NCBI GenBank assembly: GCA_018268955.1
Contig: JAFDVO010000012.1
Location: 192,215 to 233,277, forward strand
Direction of reading: 5' to 3'
DNA: 41,063 nt
Origin: Acidobacteriota bacterium
Lineage (GTDB): Bacteria; Acidobacteriota; Vicinamibacteria; Vicinamibacterales; CAVVIG01
Shown: positions 1 to 9,204 of the stretch, piece after piece
How the letters are laid out: the number at the start of each line of letters is the position of its first letter
Numbering within the stretch: position 1 is the first letter of the stretch
Translations under genes and position numbers: made by a program
The notes under the pieces: generated by a model
Told to the model about the DNA's origin: nothing
Databases searched by the model: none
What the model saw: the letters and a program-made list of their open reading frames with translations, nothing else

Positions 1-323
1 AGGCTGTCGATGATGACCTGCGACACCTCGACCATGTCGTTGCGCGTCGTCGGCTCGCCGCCGGACAGCATCGCCATCTCGACGTTCTTCCACAGCGGCG
101 ACGCGAAGACCTGACGGATCTGGTCCAGCGTCATGTCGCTCTTGCGGTCCCCGCGCTGCCAGTTGCTGCACATCTCGCAGCGGGCATCACAGACGAAGGT
201 GCACTGGTAGATGAGCACGGTCGGATGAATCGGCCGGTGCTTCGCCATCCAGGCGTTGAACATGTCCTTCGGCGCGCTGAGCGCCGCCTGGGTCAGGTAC
301 TTCAGGGCGTAGGTCTGTGCCAT
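1..323 (-). CDS. Radical SAM protein, N-terminal part (cut by window edge)
   Basis: The reading frame starts with ATG at 321-323 and runs off the left edge, leaving about 107 residues. It contains a CxxxCxxC cluster (CDARCEMC, about residues 46-53), which in radical SAM enzymes binds the [4Fe-4S] cluster that cleaves S-adenosylmethionine. A GGEPT-type motif about 40 residues later is the usual SAM-contacting strand. The first 35 residues precede the cluster and carry no signal peptide, so the enzyme is cytoplasmic. The substrate cannot be told from this fragment; twitch or SPASM C-terminal domains would lie outside the window. It is divergent from the neighbouring GT-C gene, with only about 45 bases between the likely starts, so the two may share a control region. 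Family assignment is firm, function unknown. Confidence 0.85.
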   Translation of the reverse strand, partial: MAQTYALKYLTQAALSAPKDMFNAWMAKHRPIHPTVLIYQCTFVCDARCEMCSNWQRGDRKSDMTLDQIRQVFASPLWKNVEMAMLSGGEPTTRNDMVEVSQVIIDS

Positions 324-367
324 TGAACCTCTTGATTTTACGCTGGTTAGCCGTCATCGTAAAGCGA

Positions 368-2377
368 GTGATTCCCAGCACCGCCCCGACCACCCCGGCA
401 TCGCTCTCGGATGCCGGCACGCTCCGGCTCGTACGCGCCAGCCTGCTCATCCTCTTCACCTACATCTTCCTGGCCAATGCCTGGATGGGCGACGACGCGT
501 ACATCACGTACCGGGTGGTGTGGAACTTCGTGCATGGCCACGGGCTGACCTTCAATCCGGACGAGCGGGTGCAGGCCTACACGCACCCGCTGTGGATGTT
601 CGTGATGTCGGCCGCGCACTTCATCACGCGCGAGTTCTTCTTCACCGGGACCTTCGTCTCGTGGGCGTTCGACGTCGCCACGCTCGTCGTGCTGATGCGC
701 TGGACCAGGAACATCCCGCGCGCCGCCCTCCTCGTGGTGTGGCTGCTGACGTCCAAGGCTTTCGTCGACTACACGGACTCGGGGCTCGAGAACCCGCTCA
801 GCTACCTGCTGATTGCGTTGTTCTACACGCAGTACCTGGATCGCACCTGGGGCATGGCGCCGGACAGCAAGGAACTGCGGCGCCTGACGGTGCTCGGCTC
901 ACTCGCCTTCCTGAACCGCCCCGATGCCGCGCTGCTGTTCGTCGTGCCGCTCGGCGAACTCGTGCTCCTCGCGCTCCGTCGCCGCCCGCGCCGGGCGATC
1001 GCGCCCGTGCTCGTGGGCATCGCCCCTGCGGTCGCGTGGCTCGCCTTCGCGACCTTCTACTACGGCTTCCCCCTGCCGAACACCTACTACGCCAAGGTGG
1101 CGAACGGCATCCCGAAGTTCCTGATGTACAAACAGGGCTTCGCGTACGTGCTGAACAGCGCGAGTCACGACCCGATCACGCTGGGGACCATCGCACTGGC
1201 GCTGCTCATCGCGGTGAAACCGGGTGGTGCGGCCCGACGCGCGGCGCTCTCGGCTGCGGTCTACTGCGTGTACACGGTGAGCGTTGGCGGCGACTTCATG
1301 AGCGGCCGCTTCTTCGCGCTGCCGTTCCTCATCGCGGCGATGACGGTCGTCCCGACGATGGCCACCCTTGGCGCTCCAGCGGCCCTCGCCGGCCTCGTCG
1401 CGTACAACGTGCTGATGCCGATCGTGCCGATCAAGACCACGGGCAAGTACGATGCGGCCTGGGCGTGGCGCACCCAGAACGGCATCAAGGACGAGCGCGG
1501 GCACTACCACCAGGGCACGAACATCCTGTTCTACAGCCCGTTCCGGCAGCTGCCGGACTTCGTCTGGGTGAACGAGGGCACGAGCTTCAGGAACGGACCG
1601 GAGAAAGTGACGGTCCAGGGCAGCATCGGCTTCTACGGGCTCTACGCCGGGCCCGAGAAGTTCCTGGTGGACCGCAACGCGCTGTCAGATCCGTTGCTGG
1701 CGCGCATGCCGGTCTCTCCTCGGCTGTACTTCGAGTTCTTCGCGGGCCACTACTTCCGGGATCTCCCCGAGGGGTATCTCGAGTCGGTTGATCAGAACCG
1801 GAATCTGCTCACCGATCCGCTCCTGCACGACTACTACGACCGGCTCCGCAACGTGACGCGCGGGCCGCTCTTCAGCGCCTCGCGCCTCCGCGATATCCTC
1901 GCGCTGAACCTGGGCCGCTACCGTAAGCTCCACGAGCAGATCCTGAAGCGACGCTCCATTGCGCTGTCGATCCGCGCCGACAACGAACGGTTCAGGACCG
2001 ACATTGGCTTCCGCGATCCCGTGGCGGGCGCATTGCGGACCAACGGTGAACGGGCCGGCTACCTGCAGTTCGGCCCGGAAATCCCGGCGACACGGGGGCT
2101 CCATCGCGCCCGCTGGGTCGGGACCGTCGAGGCGGCGCCATCTGACGGGCCGCTTGGGTACGTGGAGGTCTGGTTCGGCGATCGACGGATGAGCCGCCAG
2201 CCTGTGCTGCACGGCCCTCAGCGCGACGACCACGTGCTCGCCGCGCTCGATTTCACCGTCCCAGACGAAGGGGTTCGCAAGCTCGATTACCGCTTCTTCG
2301 CGAATGCCGGCACCCGGATGGTGCTCGAGCGGGTCGAACTCTACTCGGGCACGGCCATCCCGGCCAGCGTCCCCTGA
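368..2377 (+). CDS. GT-C-type membrane glycosyltransferase (arabinofuranosyltransferase-like)
   Basis: About 669 residues with many hydrophobic segments in the first 400 and a soluble C-terminal region rich in beta-type sequence. Just after the first membrane helix is a GDDAYITYR motif; an acidic pair in the first extracytoplasmic loop is the catalytic signature of GT-C glycosyltransferases, which use polyprenyl-phosphate sugars. The motif and 'GHGLTFNP' region resemble bacterial arabinofuranosyl/mannosyl-transferase-like proteins. I place the start at GTG 368; an in-frame GTG at 317 would add 17 residues but overlaps the divergent radical SAM start by 7 bases. Neither start has a strong Shine-Dalgarno. 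Donor and acceptor are unknown; a role in decorating an envelope polymer or lipid is inferred from the neighbouring glycosyltransferases. Confidence 0.7.
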   Translation: MIPSTAPTTPASLSDAGTLRLVRASLLILFTYIFLANAWMGDDAYITYRVVWNFVHGHGLTFNPDERVQAYTHPLWMFVMSAAHFITREFFFTGTFVSWAFDVATLVVLMRWTRNIPRAALLVVWLLTSKAFVDYTDSGLENPLSYLLIALFYTQYLDRTWGMAPDSKELRRLTVLGSLAFLNRPDAALLFVVPLGELVLLALRRRPRRAIAPVLVGIAPAVAWLAFATFYYGFPLPNTYYAKVANGIPKFLMYKQGFAYVLNSASHDPITLGTIALALLIAVKPGGAARRAALSAAVYCVYTVSVGGDFMSGRFFALPFLIAAMTVVPTMATLGAPAALAGLVAYNVLMPIVPIKTTGKYDAAWAWRTQNGIKDERGHYHQGTNILFYSPFRQLPDFVWVNEGTSFRNGPEKVTVQGSIGFYGLYAGPEKFLVDRNALSDPLLARMPVSPRLYFEFFAGHYFRDLPEGYLESVDQNRNLLTDPLLHDYYDRLRNVTRGPLFSASRLRDILALNLGRYRKLHEQILKRRSIALSIRADNERFRTDIGFRDPVAGALRTNGERAGYLQFGPEIPATRGLHRARWVGTVEAAPSDGPLGYVEVWFGDRRMSRQPVLHGPQRDDHVLAALDFTVPDEGVRKLDYRFFANAGTRMVLERVELYSGTAIPASVP

Positions 2378-2524
2378 ACGGCCAGCCAGCCTTCACACGT
2401 TCGGCTCGAGCCGATTGGACGCCAGTGCACGCGTCCGCAATTTTTATCTGAAAAAGATAGGCACGCAGACCAATTAAACGACCATAAAGATCGTAAGGAC
2501 TGGTGCCACGGTCAACGGTGGGCG

Positions 2525-2559
2525 CCGATCGAACGGGGCACGCGGCCCCGCTCGATCGG
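2525..2559. terminator. Stem-loop between convergent genes
   Basis: A 15-base inverted repeat (2525-2539 and 2545-2559) pairs at 14 of 15 positions around a 5-base loop. It sits between the convergent ends of the GT-C gene and the lipoprotein gene, so it can end transcription from both sides. There is no adjacent T-run, so it is not a textbook intrinsic terminator; transcript end protection or Rho-assisted ending are possible. Confidence 0.6.
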
Positions 2560-2579
2560 CCGTGACGCTTCGTGCAGGC

Positions 2580-3683
2580 CTACCGGTTCGCGAACGCCGG
2601 ACGCGCCCGGCCGGACACCCACACCTGGCGGATGATCGCCTGATCGACCGAGGCGCCATCCGGTCCGCTGCGGCCGACGGGCGATCCCAGGTAGATCACG
2701 TGCGGATTCGGGTCGTACGGCCGGCCATCGAAGTTCTTTCCCATGTTGTAGATGGTGCGACCATCCACGCCGCCCTCACGAATCAGCAGGTTGAAGCGGT
2801 TGTTCCTCCAGCTTGCCTGGAAGAAGTACGTCAGGTTCGCCTTGAAGTCGTAGAACATCCGCTCGGCGGCTCCTTCGGTGTCCACCTGGTCATCGTGCGT
2901 GATGAACCGCCACGCGATGATGCCAGCGGGGTCGCCGCGCTTCTCCACCGTCATCCGACGGTCGTTCGTGACGATGTCGTCGTAGCCTTGCCCCATCGCG
3001 AACAGCTTCGTCTTGCCGCCGTCGGTGTTGGCAGGCATACCTGTCACGAGCAGCGAGAACTCACCCTCCGTGAGCGTCTGCGGCAGTTGATACGACACGT
3101 AGCTCAATTGCGATTCGAGCTTGAGGCCGACGCCAGGGATGAACGTGAGCGGGCCGTACATCTGCCCGACGGTCTTGCCATTGATAAGCGGGTCGTAGAG
3201 TTCGGCGCCGCGGATGTAGCCGGTCGATGCCGGCGCCACGAAGTTCGCACGGGGCGACCAGGGCCCCGCCTGACTGTCGACCTCGGCCCGCGCCTGCCAC
3301 GAGTAGGGCTGGTCGCCCTCGAGTTGCGTGGTCAGGGTGTGCGCCGTGACGCCCGCTCCGCCGGCGGGAATGTTTGCGACCTCGTATGCGAGCGTGCCCG
3401 CGCCGTTGAACACCTGGAAGCGGTACGTCGGGTTCATTCCGGCGCCGTACTTCGCCGAGGCGTTGTTCACGGTGAGCGTGACTTCGAGTGATTGTGGCTG
3501 CTGGCCGTTCACCGGGGAGACCGCGGAGGGGGCGGTCGCCTTGAGCGTGGAGCCATCCGCGTTCGCGGATGCGGCCGTGGGGCTGGCCGCGTTGGTACTG
3601 GTGGCCGTAGCCGGGGACGACTTCGTGCAGGCGGCAGTTGCCGCAAGGGCCAGCGCGGCAAGGCAGACGTATTTCCGCGTCAT
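2580..3683 (-). CDS. Predicted lipoprotein with fibronectin-like and lectin-like regions
   Basis: The 367-residue product opens with a signal peptide ending in a lipobox (ATAAC, Cys 19), so it should be a lipid-anchored envelope protein. A low-complexity Ser/Thr/Ala linker follows to about residue 55. Residues 55-150 look like a fibronectin type III or carbohydrate-module fold ('SPVNGQQ', then 'YSWQARAEVDSQAGPWSP'), and residues 160-360 resemble a concanavalin-type beta-sandwich. No catalytic residues are recognisable. It carries its own promoter candidate and a GGAGAG sequence about 10 bases before ATG, and lies 127 bases downstream of the SGNH esterase gene on the same strand. A polysaccharide-binding role is plausible but is inference. 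Confidence 0.6.
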   Translation of the reverse strand: MTRKYVCLAALALAATAACTKSSPATATSTNAASPTAASANADGSTLKATAPSAVSPVNGQQPQSLEVTLTVNNASAKYGAGMNPTYRFQVFNGAGTLAYEVANIPAGGAGVTAHTLTTQLEGDQPYSWQARAEVDSQAGPWSPRANFVAPASTGYIRGAELYDPLINGKTVGQMYGPLTFIPGVGLKLESQLSYVSYQLPQTLTEGEFSLLVTGMPANTDGGKTKLFAMGQGYDDIVTNDRRMTVEKRGDPAGIIAWRFITHDDQVDTEGAAERMFYDFKANLTYFFQASWRNNRFNLLIREGGVDGRTIYNMGKNFDGRPYDPNPHVIYLGSPVGRSGPDGASVDQAIIRQVWVSGRARPAFANR

Positions 3684-3737
3684 CGTAGAGCGCTCTCCAT
3701 CAGGAAAGAGGGGACTTACGAGTTGATTACGCGGATT

Positions 3738-3743
3738 ACTATA
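3738..3743 (-). promoter_or_regulatory. Extended -10 promoter for the lipoprotein gene
   Basis: On the minus strand the sequence reads TGG-TATAGT, a TGn-extended -10 element in an unusually AT-rich 60-base gap. Expected transcription start is near 3731, giving a leader of about 47 bases. No good -35 is seen, which fits extended -10 promoters. A perfect 10-base palindrome (3687-3696) lies over the ribosome-binding region. Confidence 0.45.
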
Positions 3744-3810
3744 CCAACAGATTTACGAATATCGAGCGCAGGTGTGATTATTTCGTAAGTGCTGCCCCTT
3801 CCCCTGTGAC

Positions 3811-4878
3811 TTACTGCTCCAGCCGCTGCTGAATGGCCGCGTAGAACAGGTCGGCCATCTTCTGGTAACCCGCCTCCGACGGATGCAGGCCGTCGGGACC
3901 AAGGAGCGTGTCCAGCGAACCGGTGAATGCCGGATACATATCCACGAGCGGGACGTTCTCACTGGTCGCGAGCGACCGGATCTGGCTGTTCGTCGGCACC
4001 ACGTCTTCGACGCCGTCGTCGAAATCGAAACTGCGACACGAGCCCTTGCGCTCAGGGAGCAGCGTCGCGAGGAACACCGTCATCCCCCGCCGCTTTCCCT
4101 CCTGCACCATGCTCCGCAGGCTGGAGATCACTGTCGGAATCGCGCTCGCCTGGGTCGGTGTCCCGGCGTGGATGTCGTTGATTCCCTCGAGCAGGAGCAG
4201 CGCCTGCGGCGTATCGGCGTTCAGTACTGCAGGCAGCGCCAGCGCCCCTTCCGCGGCCTTCTCCCCGCCGTTCCCCTCGTTGATCACCGTGATGGCCTGC
4301 CCCGCGTAGCGAGAGGCGAGCATCGCCTGCAGCTTCACCGGATAGGACACCGCAGAGTAGCCAGGCGGTCGCAGTTCGCGGAAGTACTGCAGGTCGGCGA
4401 GGATGGCCGCACGCCCGGTCAACGTGGTGGTTCGGCACTGCTGGACGAACCCCTCCGTCATGCTGTCTCCGAACGCGACGAACCGCGTCGCGGCGAGCCG
4501 GGGCACACGGCTGACGGTCACCTGAAAACTGCACGACGCGGTCTGCTTCTTCGCGTCCTGGGCCGTGCAGGTGACATTCGAGGTGCCCACAGCAAAGCGG
4601 CTCCCGCTGGTCGGGCTGCACGTCGTCGAGAGCACACCCTGGCCTCCGCTGACCGTCGGGTTCGGGAAGTTGACGATGACCGGGCCGCCGTCGAGCGATT
4701 GCGCGGCCTGGGCGACAGGACAGCTGATGGAGAGCGCGTCGACGGGGCTTGGCTGCGTCGGACTCCCCCCGCAACTCACGGCAGCGAGCGCCATCGACAG
4801 CGCTGCCGCGCCAAGCGCCGCCGCGCGCGACGGGCCGCGGCTACTCCAACGCAATGCGCACCTGGCAGCCGAGGCCAC
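3811..4878 (-). CDS. Secreted SGNH/GDSL-family hydrolase lipoprotein
   Basis: 355 residues: a signal peptide with lipobox AVSC (Cys 36), an immunoglobulin-like HYR-type domain (about 48-124) with paired cysteines, then an SGNH hydrolase domain. The nucleophile block is FGDSM (Ser 139), the oxyanion residues are in NEGNGG (about 200-205) and GIND (Asn 234), and the catalytic Asp-His pair is in DGLH (Asp 329, His 332). SGNH enzymes are esterases or acetyl-xylan/peptidoglycan-type deacylases; the substrate here is unknown but an envelope glycan fits the operon. Start GTG 4878 overlaps the upstream gene by 38 bases and has a GAAGGA ribosome site 5 bases before it, which suggests translational coupling. 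Confidence 0.8.
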   Translation of the reverse strand: MASAARCALRWSSRGPSRAAALGAAALSMALAAVSCGGSPTQPSPVDALSISCPVAQAAQSLDGGPVIVNFPNPTVSGGQGVLSTTCSPTSGSRFAVGTSNVTCTAQDAKKQTASCSFQVTVSRVPRLAATRFVAFGDSMTEGFVQQCRTTTLTGRAAILADLQYFRELRPPGYSAVSYPVKLQAMLASRYAGQAITVINEGNGGEKAAEGALALPAVLNADTPQALLLLEGINDIHAGTPTQASAIPTVISSLRSMVQEGKRRGMTVFLATLLPERKGSCRSFDFDDGVEDVVPTNSQIRSLATSENVPLVDMYPAFTGSLDTLLGPDGLHPSEAGYQKMADLFYAAIQQRLEQ

Positions 4879-7534
4879 GGAAGTCCTTCGAGGCCGGGTT
4901 CACTTCTCCCGGCCGGAACATGACGTTCGATCCGATCGTGATCGGCACCACTCGCCCGGGCGGCAGCTCCACGTGCACCTGCTGCTCTTCCTGGGCTTTC
5001 ATCGCAATCTGGCGGCGCCCCTCAGGCGTCTCGAGGGTGACGACCCCGTCGTTCGGCCCTGTCGATAACGTCAACGTCATGTGCTGGGCGCCGTTCGGAG
5101 CGACGAGCACGGTCGTGGCAGCCGTCCCACGCGACCAGAACGTGCCCATCTCCGGATAGGCGTTGCCGTCAGTGTAGACGAGGTACGCAGCCGGACGGCC
5201 AGGCAGCGATTCGATGGCCCGGACGGGGCGCGGGTCGCGCAGACGCGGCGGGTCGATTTCGCGGGGAACCAGCCGGATTTCGGACACGGCCCTCGCCACC
5301 TGCGGGTCCGGGATCCGGACGACCGTCCGCCGGGCGGCTGCTGGAAGGGTCAGCAGAAAGGCGGTTGGATTCTCCAGAGCGCCGCTCGCCCGTCCGAACG
5401 TCGCGCGCGGGCCAGCCACCTCGATCGTGCCCGTGCGTGTGGCCGTACCTGTGAACCAGACGAACGCGTCGAACACGCCGGGCGGCAGATCGAGCGGACC
5501 GCTGTCGACCGGGCCACCCGACGTGGACGACGGATCCGGATGCAGGCGCACCGTCGTAAGCTCCACGAAGCGATCCGGTGTCGCACGCGCCAGCCGCTCG
5601 TAATCGAGCGTCCTGAAGCGCGAGCCATCGAACCGCCAGAGGACGTCCAGGTCCCCGCGGGTTGCGGTCGCGTCACGCACGGCAGCCTGCGGGCGTGCCG
5701 TGGCCACAGCACCTGCGAGCAGGAACGCGAGCGACGCGACGGTGGCAACTGTCCACGGTCCACGACGCAGGCGCGCACACGCCACGAGCACGAGCGCAGC
5801 AACGGCCGCCGCGGCCGCCCACGACATCAGTGGCGCCACGTTCGCGGGCCAGTCGGGATCGGTGAAGGTGGGCACGACCAGCGACAGCGGTGAACCGGCC
5901 TGGAACAGCTCGAGGATCTTCGCGCGCCCATGCGGCTCGCTGAACAGCAGGAGCCGCGCGGGCGACGCCGTCCCGATGGCTGCCACTCCCACACTGATCG
6001 CCAGCCACATACCCGCAAGCGCACGCGGGGCCGCCGCCTGCGCACGCGCAAACCCCAGGGTCACGAAGGGGGCGAGACACGGCAGGACCGGGACGAAGAA
6101 CCGCGCGGGCGCACTGGAGCCGCCCCAGAACATGTAGAGCCGGGCGGTGCTGACGATGAATGCGCCAGCCGCTGCCAGCAGCACCAGCGCGGCATAGCGC
6201 AGCCGCGCCGTCCGGAGGCCAACCCACCCGCCCCACAGCGCGAGCAGGTACACGGGCGCGTACACGAGCAAGCCGAACTTCTGGTCGAAGAAGAGCCCGA
6301 GCAGTCCGTGCACGATGTTGCTGTTCAACACGTACGCGCGGGAATAGGCACCGTATGGCGCCTCGGGGTCGACGCGGCCGTACATCACGTAGAACGAGTA
6401 CAGCCAGAGCGCGCACGACGTACCGATCGGCGCCGCCAGCGCGAGAAGCCGCGGCAGCGCGCGCAGCAGGCGCAGACCCAGTCCTACCGAGAAGATCGCC
6501 AGCAACACGATGAACTTCGTGTGCAGCCACGGCAGCACCGCGAGCGCCAGCCCCCGGACGAACCAGCGCGTCGGACCGGCCGCATCGAACGGTTGCACCA
6601 ACCAGAGCACCGCCCACGCCACCAGCAGGGCTCCCGGCATTTCCGGGAAAATCGCCCACGCATGCGGCACCCACGGCACGGTGAGGCACACGGCCAGCCA
6701 CGTCAGTACGGCCTCGCGCTGTCCGGCAACGAGCGCGGCGACCTCGAACACCGCCACCGCCGCGCAGGCCGCGAGGAGCGCGATGAACGCCACGGCGCCA
6801 AGGTGCCCGCCAGCGGTGTACGCCGGCAGCAGCACGGCCGGCAGGCCAGGCGCGTGAATGGAGTACAGCACCCCGTTCACCCCGCGCTGCATGTAGTCGG
6901 GCCGCAAGTCTCCCCGGAAGAACGAACGGTAGTCGCCGCGCTGATGGTTGTTCTCGATGTCGAGGTCGCGATCCTTCAGCAGGCTCTCGGTGATGACGAG
7001 GTAATGCGGCTCATCCCCGCCCAGCCCGTTCGTCGACACCGACCACAGCCCAATGGCGAGGTACACCACCAGGCTCGCCGCGAACACCGTTCGTCGACCA
7101 ATCCGCCCCGCGAGGTCGACGATCCAGCCGGCGCCGGTGACCGCAACCAGCGTGCGCGCCCCGACCGCCGCGGCAATGACCCACCGCAGCTCCCCGGCAA
7201 GCACCAGCAACAGCGGGAGCCGGTCCGGGATCCACGGCACGTACGGAAGGGCCACCAGCCAGAGCGCGGGCAGTGCAGCGAGGACACGTGCGGCTGGCGA
7301 CACGCGTCCGCTGATCCGCACCGTCGCGTACGCCACAACGCCTGCACCCAGCCACGCGGCGAGCTGCCACGTCGGCGCAAGCAGCGCCAACCGTACGGCT
7401 CCGCTCGCGGGCCACTCGACGATGTGCACGGACGCGGGCAGGAGCCAGCAGAAGACAGCGACCGCCTCGATCGCGGCCAGCAGTTGGATGTGCTCGCGCC
7501 ACGAGGCGCGATGCGCCGCCGTGTCGCCGTTCAC
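4841..7534 (-). CDS. Large GT-C-fold membrane glycosyltransferase-like protein
   Basis: 897 residues with about 12 or more hydrophobic segments in residues 15-600, followed by a soluble C-terminal beta-rich domain of about 280 residues. A GGDEPHY motif (Asp 174, Glu 175, His 177) lies after an early membrane helix, in the position of the catalytic acidic pair of GT-C enzymes such as protein O-mannosyltransferases and ArnT. The following stretch (DLDIENN, then DYMQRG...HAPGLP) is typical of bacterial GT39-like hypothetical proteins. It starts at GTG 7534 and shares four bases with the stop of the flippase-methyltransferase gene, so the two are likely co-translated. Specificity is unknown; use of a polyprenyl-linked sugar made by the upstream GT2 enzyme is inferred. 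Confidence 0.7.
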   Translation of the reverse strand: MNGDTAAHRASWREHIQLLAAIEAVAVFCWLLPASVHIVEWPASGAVRLALLAPTWQLAAWLGAGVVAYATVRISGRVSPAARVLAALPALWLVALPYVPWIPDRLPLLLVLAGELRWVIAAAVGARTLVAVTGAGWIVDLAGRIGRRTVFAASLVVYLAIGLWSVSTNGLGGDEPHYLVITESLLKDRDLDIENNHQRGDYRSFFRGDLRPDYMQRGVNGVLYSIHAPGLPAVLLPAYTAGGHLGAVAFIALLAACAAVAVFEVAALVAGQREAVLTWLAVCLTVPWVPHAWAIFPEMPGALLVAWAVLWLVQPFDAAGPTRWFVRGLALAVLPWLHTKFIVLLAIFSVGLGLRLLRALPRLLALAAPIGTSCALWLYSFYVMYGRVDPEAPYGAYSRAYVLNSNIVHGLLGLFFDQKFGLLVYAPVYLLALWGGWVGLRTARLRYAALVLLAAAGAFIVSTARLYMFWGGSSAPARFFVPVLPCLAPFVTLGFARAQAAAPRALAGMWLAISVGVAAIGTASPARLLLFSEPHGRAKILELFQAGSPLSLVVPTFTDPDWPANVAPLMSWAAAAAVAALVLVACARLRRGPWTVATVASLAFLLAGAVATARPQAAVRDATATRGDLDVLWRFDGSRFRTLDYERLARATPDRFVELTTVRLHPDPSSTSGGPVDSGPLDLPPGVFDAFVWFTGTATRTGTIEVAGPRATFGRASGALENPTAFLLTLPAAARRTVVRIPDPQVARAVSEIRLVPREIDPPRLRDPRPVRAIESLPGRPAAYLVYTDGNAYPEMGTFWSRGTAATTVLVAPNGAQHMTLTLSTGPNDGVVTLETPEGRRQIAMKAQEEQQVHVELPPGRVVPITIGSNVMFRPGEVNPASKDFRGLGCQVRIALE

Positions 7535-9201
7535 TTGCGCAACACCGCCATGTAGTGCGCCGAGTACACGCGCGCGGCGGAACGCTCCAGGAACCGTTCG
7601 AACGGCGCCAGCAGCTTCACGATGGGGGCCGGCACGAAGTCCGGCAGGAAGGTGAAGTAGCGAACGTCAACCACGTCGGCGTCGGTATACGTCTTCAGCC
7701 GGTGCGCGAGCAGCCAGCGCTCGATTCCCTCGTCGATGCAGTTCAGCGACGGGAACACGTATCCCATGTAGAAGCGGAACAGGATGTTTCGCGTGTTGAT
7801 CTCGTGGACGAAGAGGAGTCCGCCCGGCTTCAGCACGCGGAACAGTTCGACAAACGCGCGCCGCTGCTCCTCCACCGAGTTCAGGTGGTGCAACACGTTG
7901 ATGATGTAGAGGAAGTCGAACGTGCCGTCGGGAGCGGGGATGTCGAGGACCGACCCGACCCGCACGATTCCCTCACCGCCGACATTCCTGGCCGCGAGCC
8001 GCACCTGCCCGGCCGACATGTCGATGCCCTGGACGTCGAAGCCGATGGCTCGCATGCGCGCCACGTACGCGCCCTGCCCGCACCCGACGTCGAGTCCGCG
8101 GCGACCGGCACCGCGCGCCTCGAGGATCTGCTTCATCAGGTCGGTCTTGCGGATGAGGAGCGCATGCCGTCGCGACTCGGGGATCTGCACGTCGTACGCA
8201 TCAGCGATGTCGTCGAAGTGCGTCGCGCTGTCCGCAGCGCTCGTGCGCAGGTGAATCAACGCGAACACCAGCCCCATCGCCACCGACACGCCGACCGTCG
8301 CGAGCCGGATGCCCAGGACGATCAGCACGGCGGTCGTCTCCGGGAAGCCGTGGTCCATGAGCGAGCCGAGCGTCTCGCGTCCGGCAATGAGCACTCCGCC
8401 AGGTGCAAGCGTCAGCACGCTGGCCGTCGCCGCTGCCGCGTACGTGTGGATGGACTCCGCCAGCGAGAACGCATGCAGGGGGTGCCGGGCCAGCAGCCAC
8501 AGGCCGATCGCTGGCAGCGCCCACGCCACCAGGCTCGTCGCGAGGGCGACCACCCAGGTGCGGAGGTCGGCCATCCGTCGAAACGGCGCTGCGGGGGTCG
8601 GGTCGAAGGGTCGCGCCACCGGCCACGTGGCGTGCTCGAGCGTGCGCAGTGCGAGCCGCCGAAGCGGCGTGACGAGCGACAGGGCCGACCCGCCCGCCAG
8701 CAGCCAGCTCCACGCGGACACATGGCCTGCCACGATGCCGCCGCCGACGGCAAGCAGCGCCAGCGCCGAGGCGTCGAGCAGCCGCTCCCACAGGTTCACG
8801 ACCATCGTCGTGTGCACGGGCACCGCACCTCGCGCGCGGTGCACGTAGGCGCGCACGGCGATCTCCCCCGCCAGCACCGGCGCGAACAGCAGGCTCAGGC
8901 CCGAGAAGTACCCGATGTACGCGTCGCGAATCGGAATGCGGGTGTCGGCACGCCGCAGCAGGAAGATCCAGCGCAGGCTCCGAATGGATACGCTGGCGAC
9001 CGTCAGCAGGCTCGCGCCGAGCAGCCCGCGCCAGAACCGTCCGCCGGGCGCGTCGGGATACGCGTCCAGGTTGCTGAACAGAATCAGCGTTGCCGCCACG
9101 CCAACGGCCAGCACGGCGCTGGCCGACGCGGCGAGGACGACCCAGGCCATCGCCCTCGGCGGGCGTGCCACGCGCGGCGTTTCCAGCTCGCGGACAGCCA
9201 T
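7531..9201 (-). CDS. Fusion: flippase-like membrane domain plus SAM methyltransferase
   Basis: 556 residues in two parts. Residues 1-320 hold about seven or eight membrane segments and an APGGVLIAGRETLG stretch, matching the lysylphosphatidylglycerol-synthase-type membrane domain (UPF0104) often found in glycan-lipid clusters. Residues 328-556 are a class I methyltransferase: motif I LDVGCGQG (370-377), an acidic strand end (GIDMS), then 'FDFLYIINVLHHL' and 'LKPGGLLFVHE'. The fusion point is a short charged linker (SAADSATHFDD), so both domains look intact and no frameshift is needed. It lies 3 bases after the GT2 gene and overlaps the GT-C gene by 4 bases. A role in moving and methylating a glycolipid or polyprenyl-linked intermediate is inference. 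Confidence 0.8.
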   Translation of the reverse strand: MAVRELETPRVARPPRAMAWVVLAASASAVLAVGVAATLILFSNLDAYPDAPGGRFWRGLLGASLLTVASVSIRSLRWIFLLRRADTRIPIRDAYIGYFSGLSLLFAPVLAGEIAVRAYVHRARGAVPVHTTMVVNLWERLLDASALALLAVGGGIVAGHVSAWSWLLAGGSALSLVTPLRRLALRTLEHATWPVARPFDPTPAAPFRRMADLRTWVVALATSLVAWALPAIGLWLLARHPLHAFSLAESIHTYAAAATASVLTLAPGGVLIAGRETLGSLMDHGFPETTAVLIVLGIRLATVGVSVAMGLVFALIHLRTSAADSATHFDDIADAYDVQIPESRRHALLIRKTDLMKQILEARGAGRRGLDVGCGQGAYVARMRAIGFDVQGIDMSAGQVRLAARNVGGEGIVRVGSVLDIPAPDGTFDFLYIINVLHHLNSVEEQRRAFVELFRVLKPGGLLFVHEINTRNILFRFYMGYVFPSLNCIDEGIERWLLAHRLKTYTDADVVDVRYFTFLPDFVPAPIVKLLAPFERFLERSAARVYSAHYMAVLRK

Positions 9202-9204
9202 CGC

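Noticed and set aside
5930..7555. 541-residue plus-strand frame rich in Arg/Gln/His
   Set aside because: Shadow of the minus-strand GT-C gene; no ribosome site, no domain and unlikely composition.
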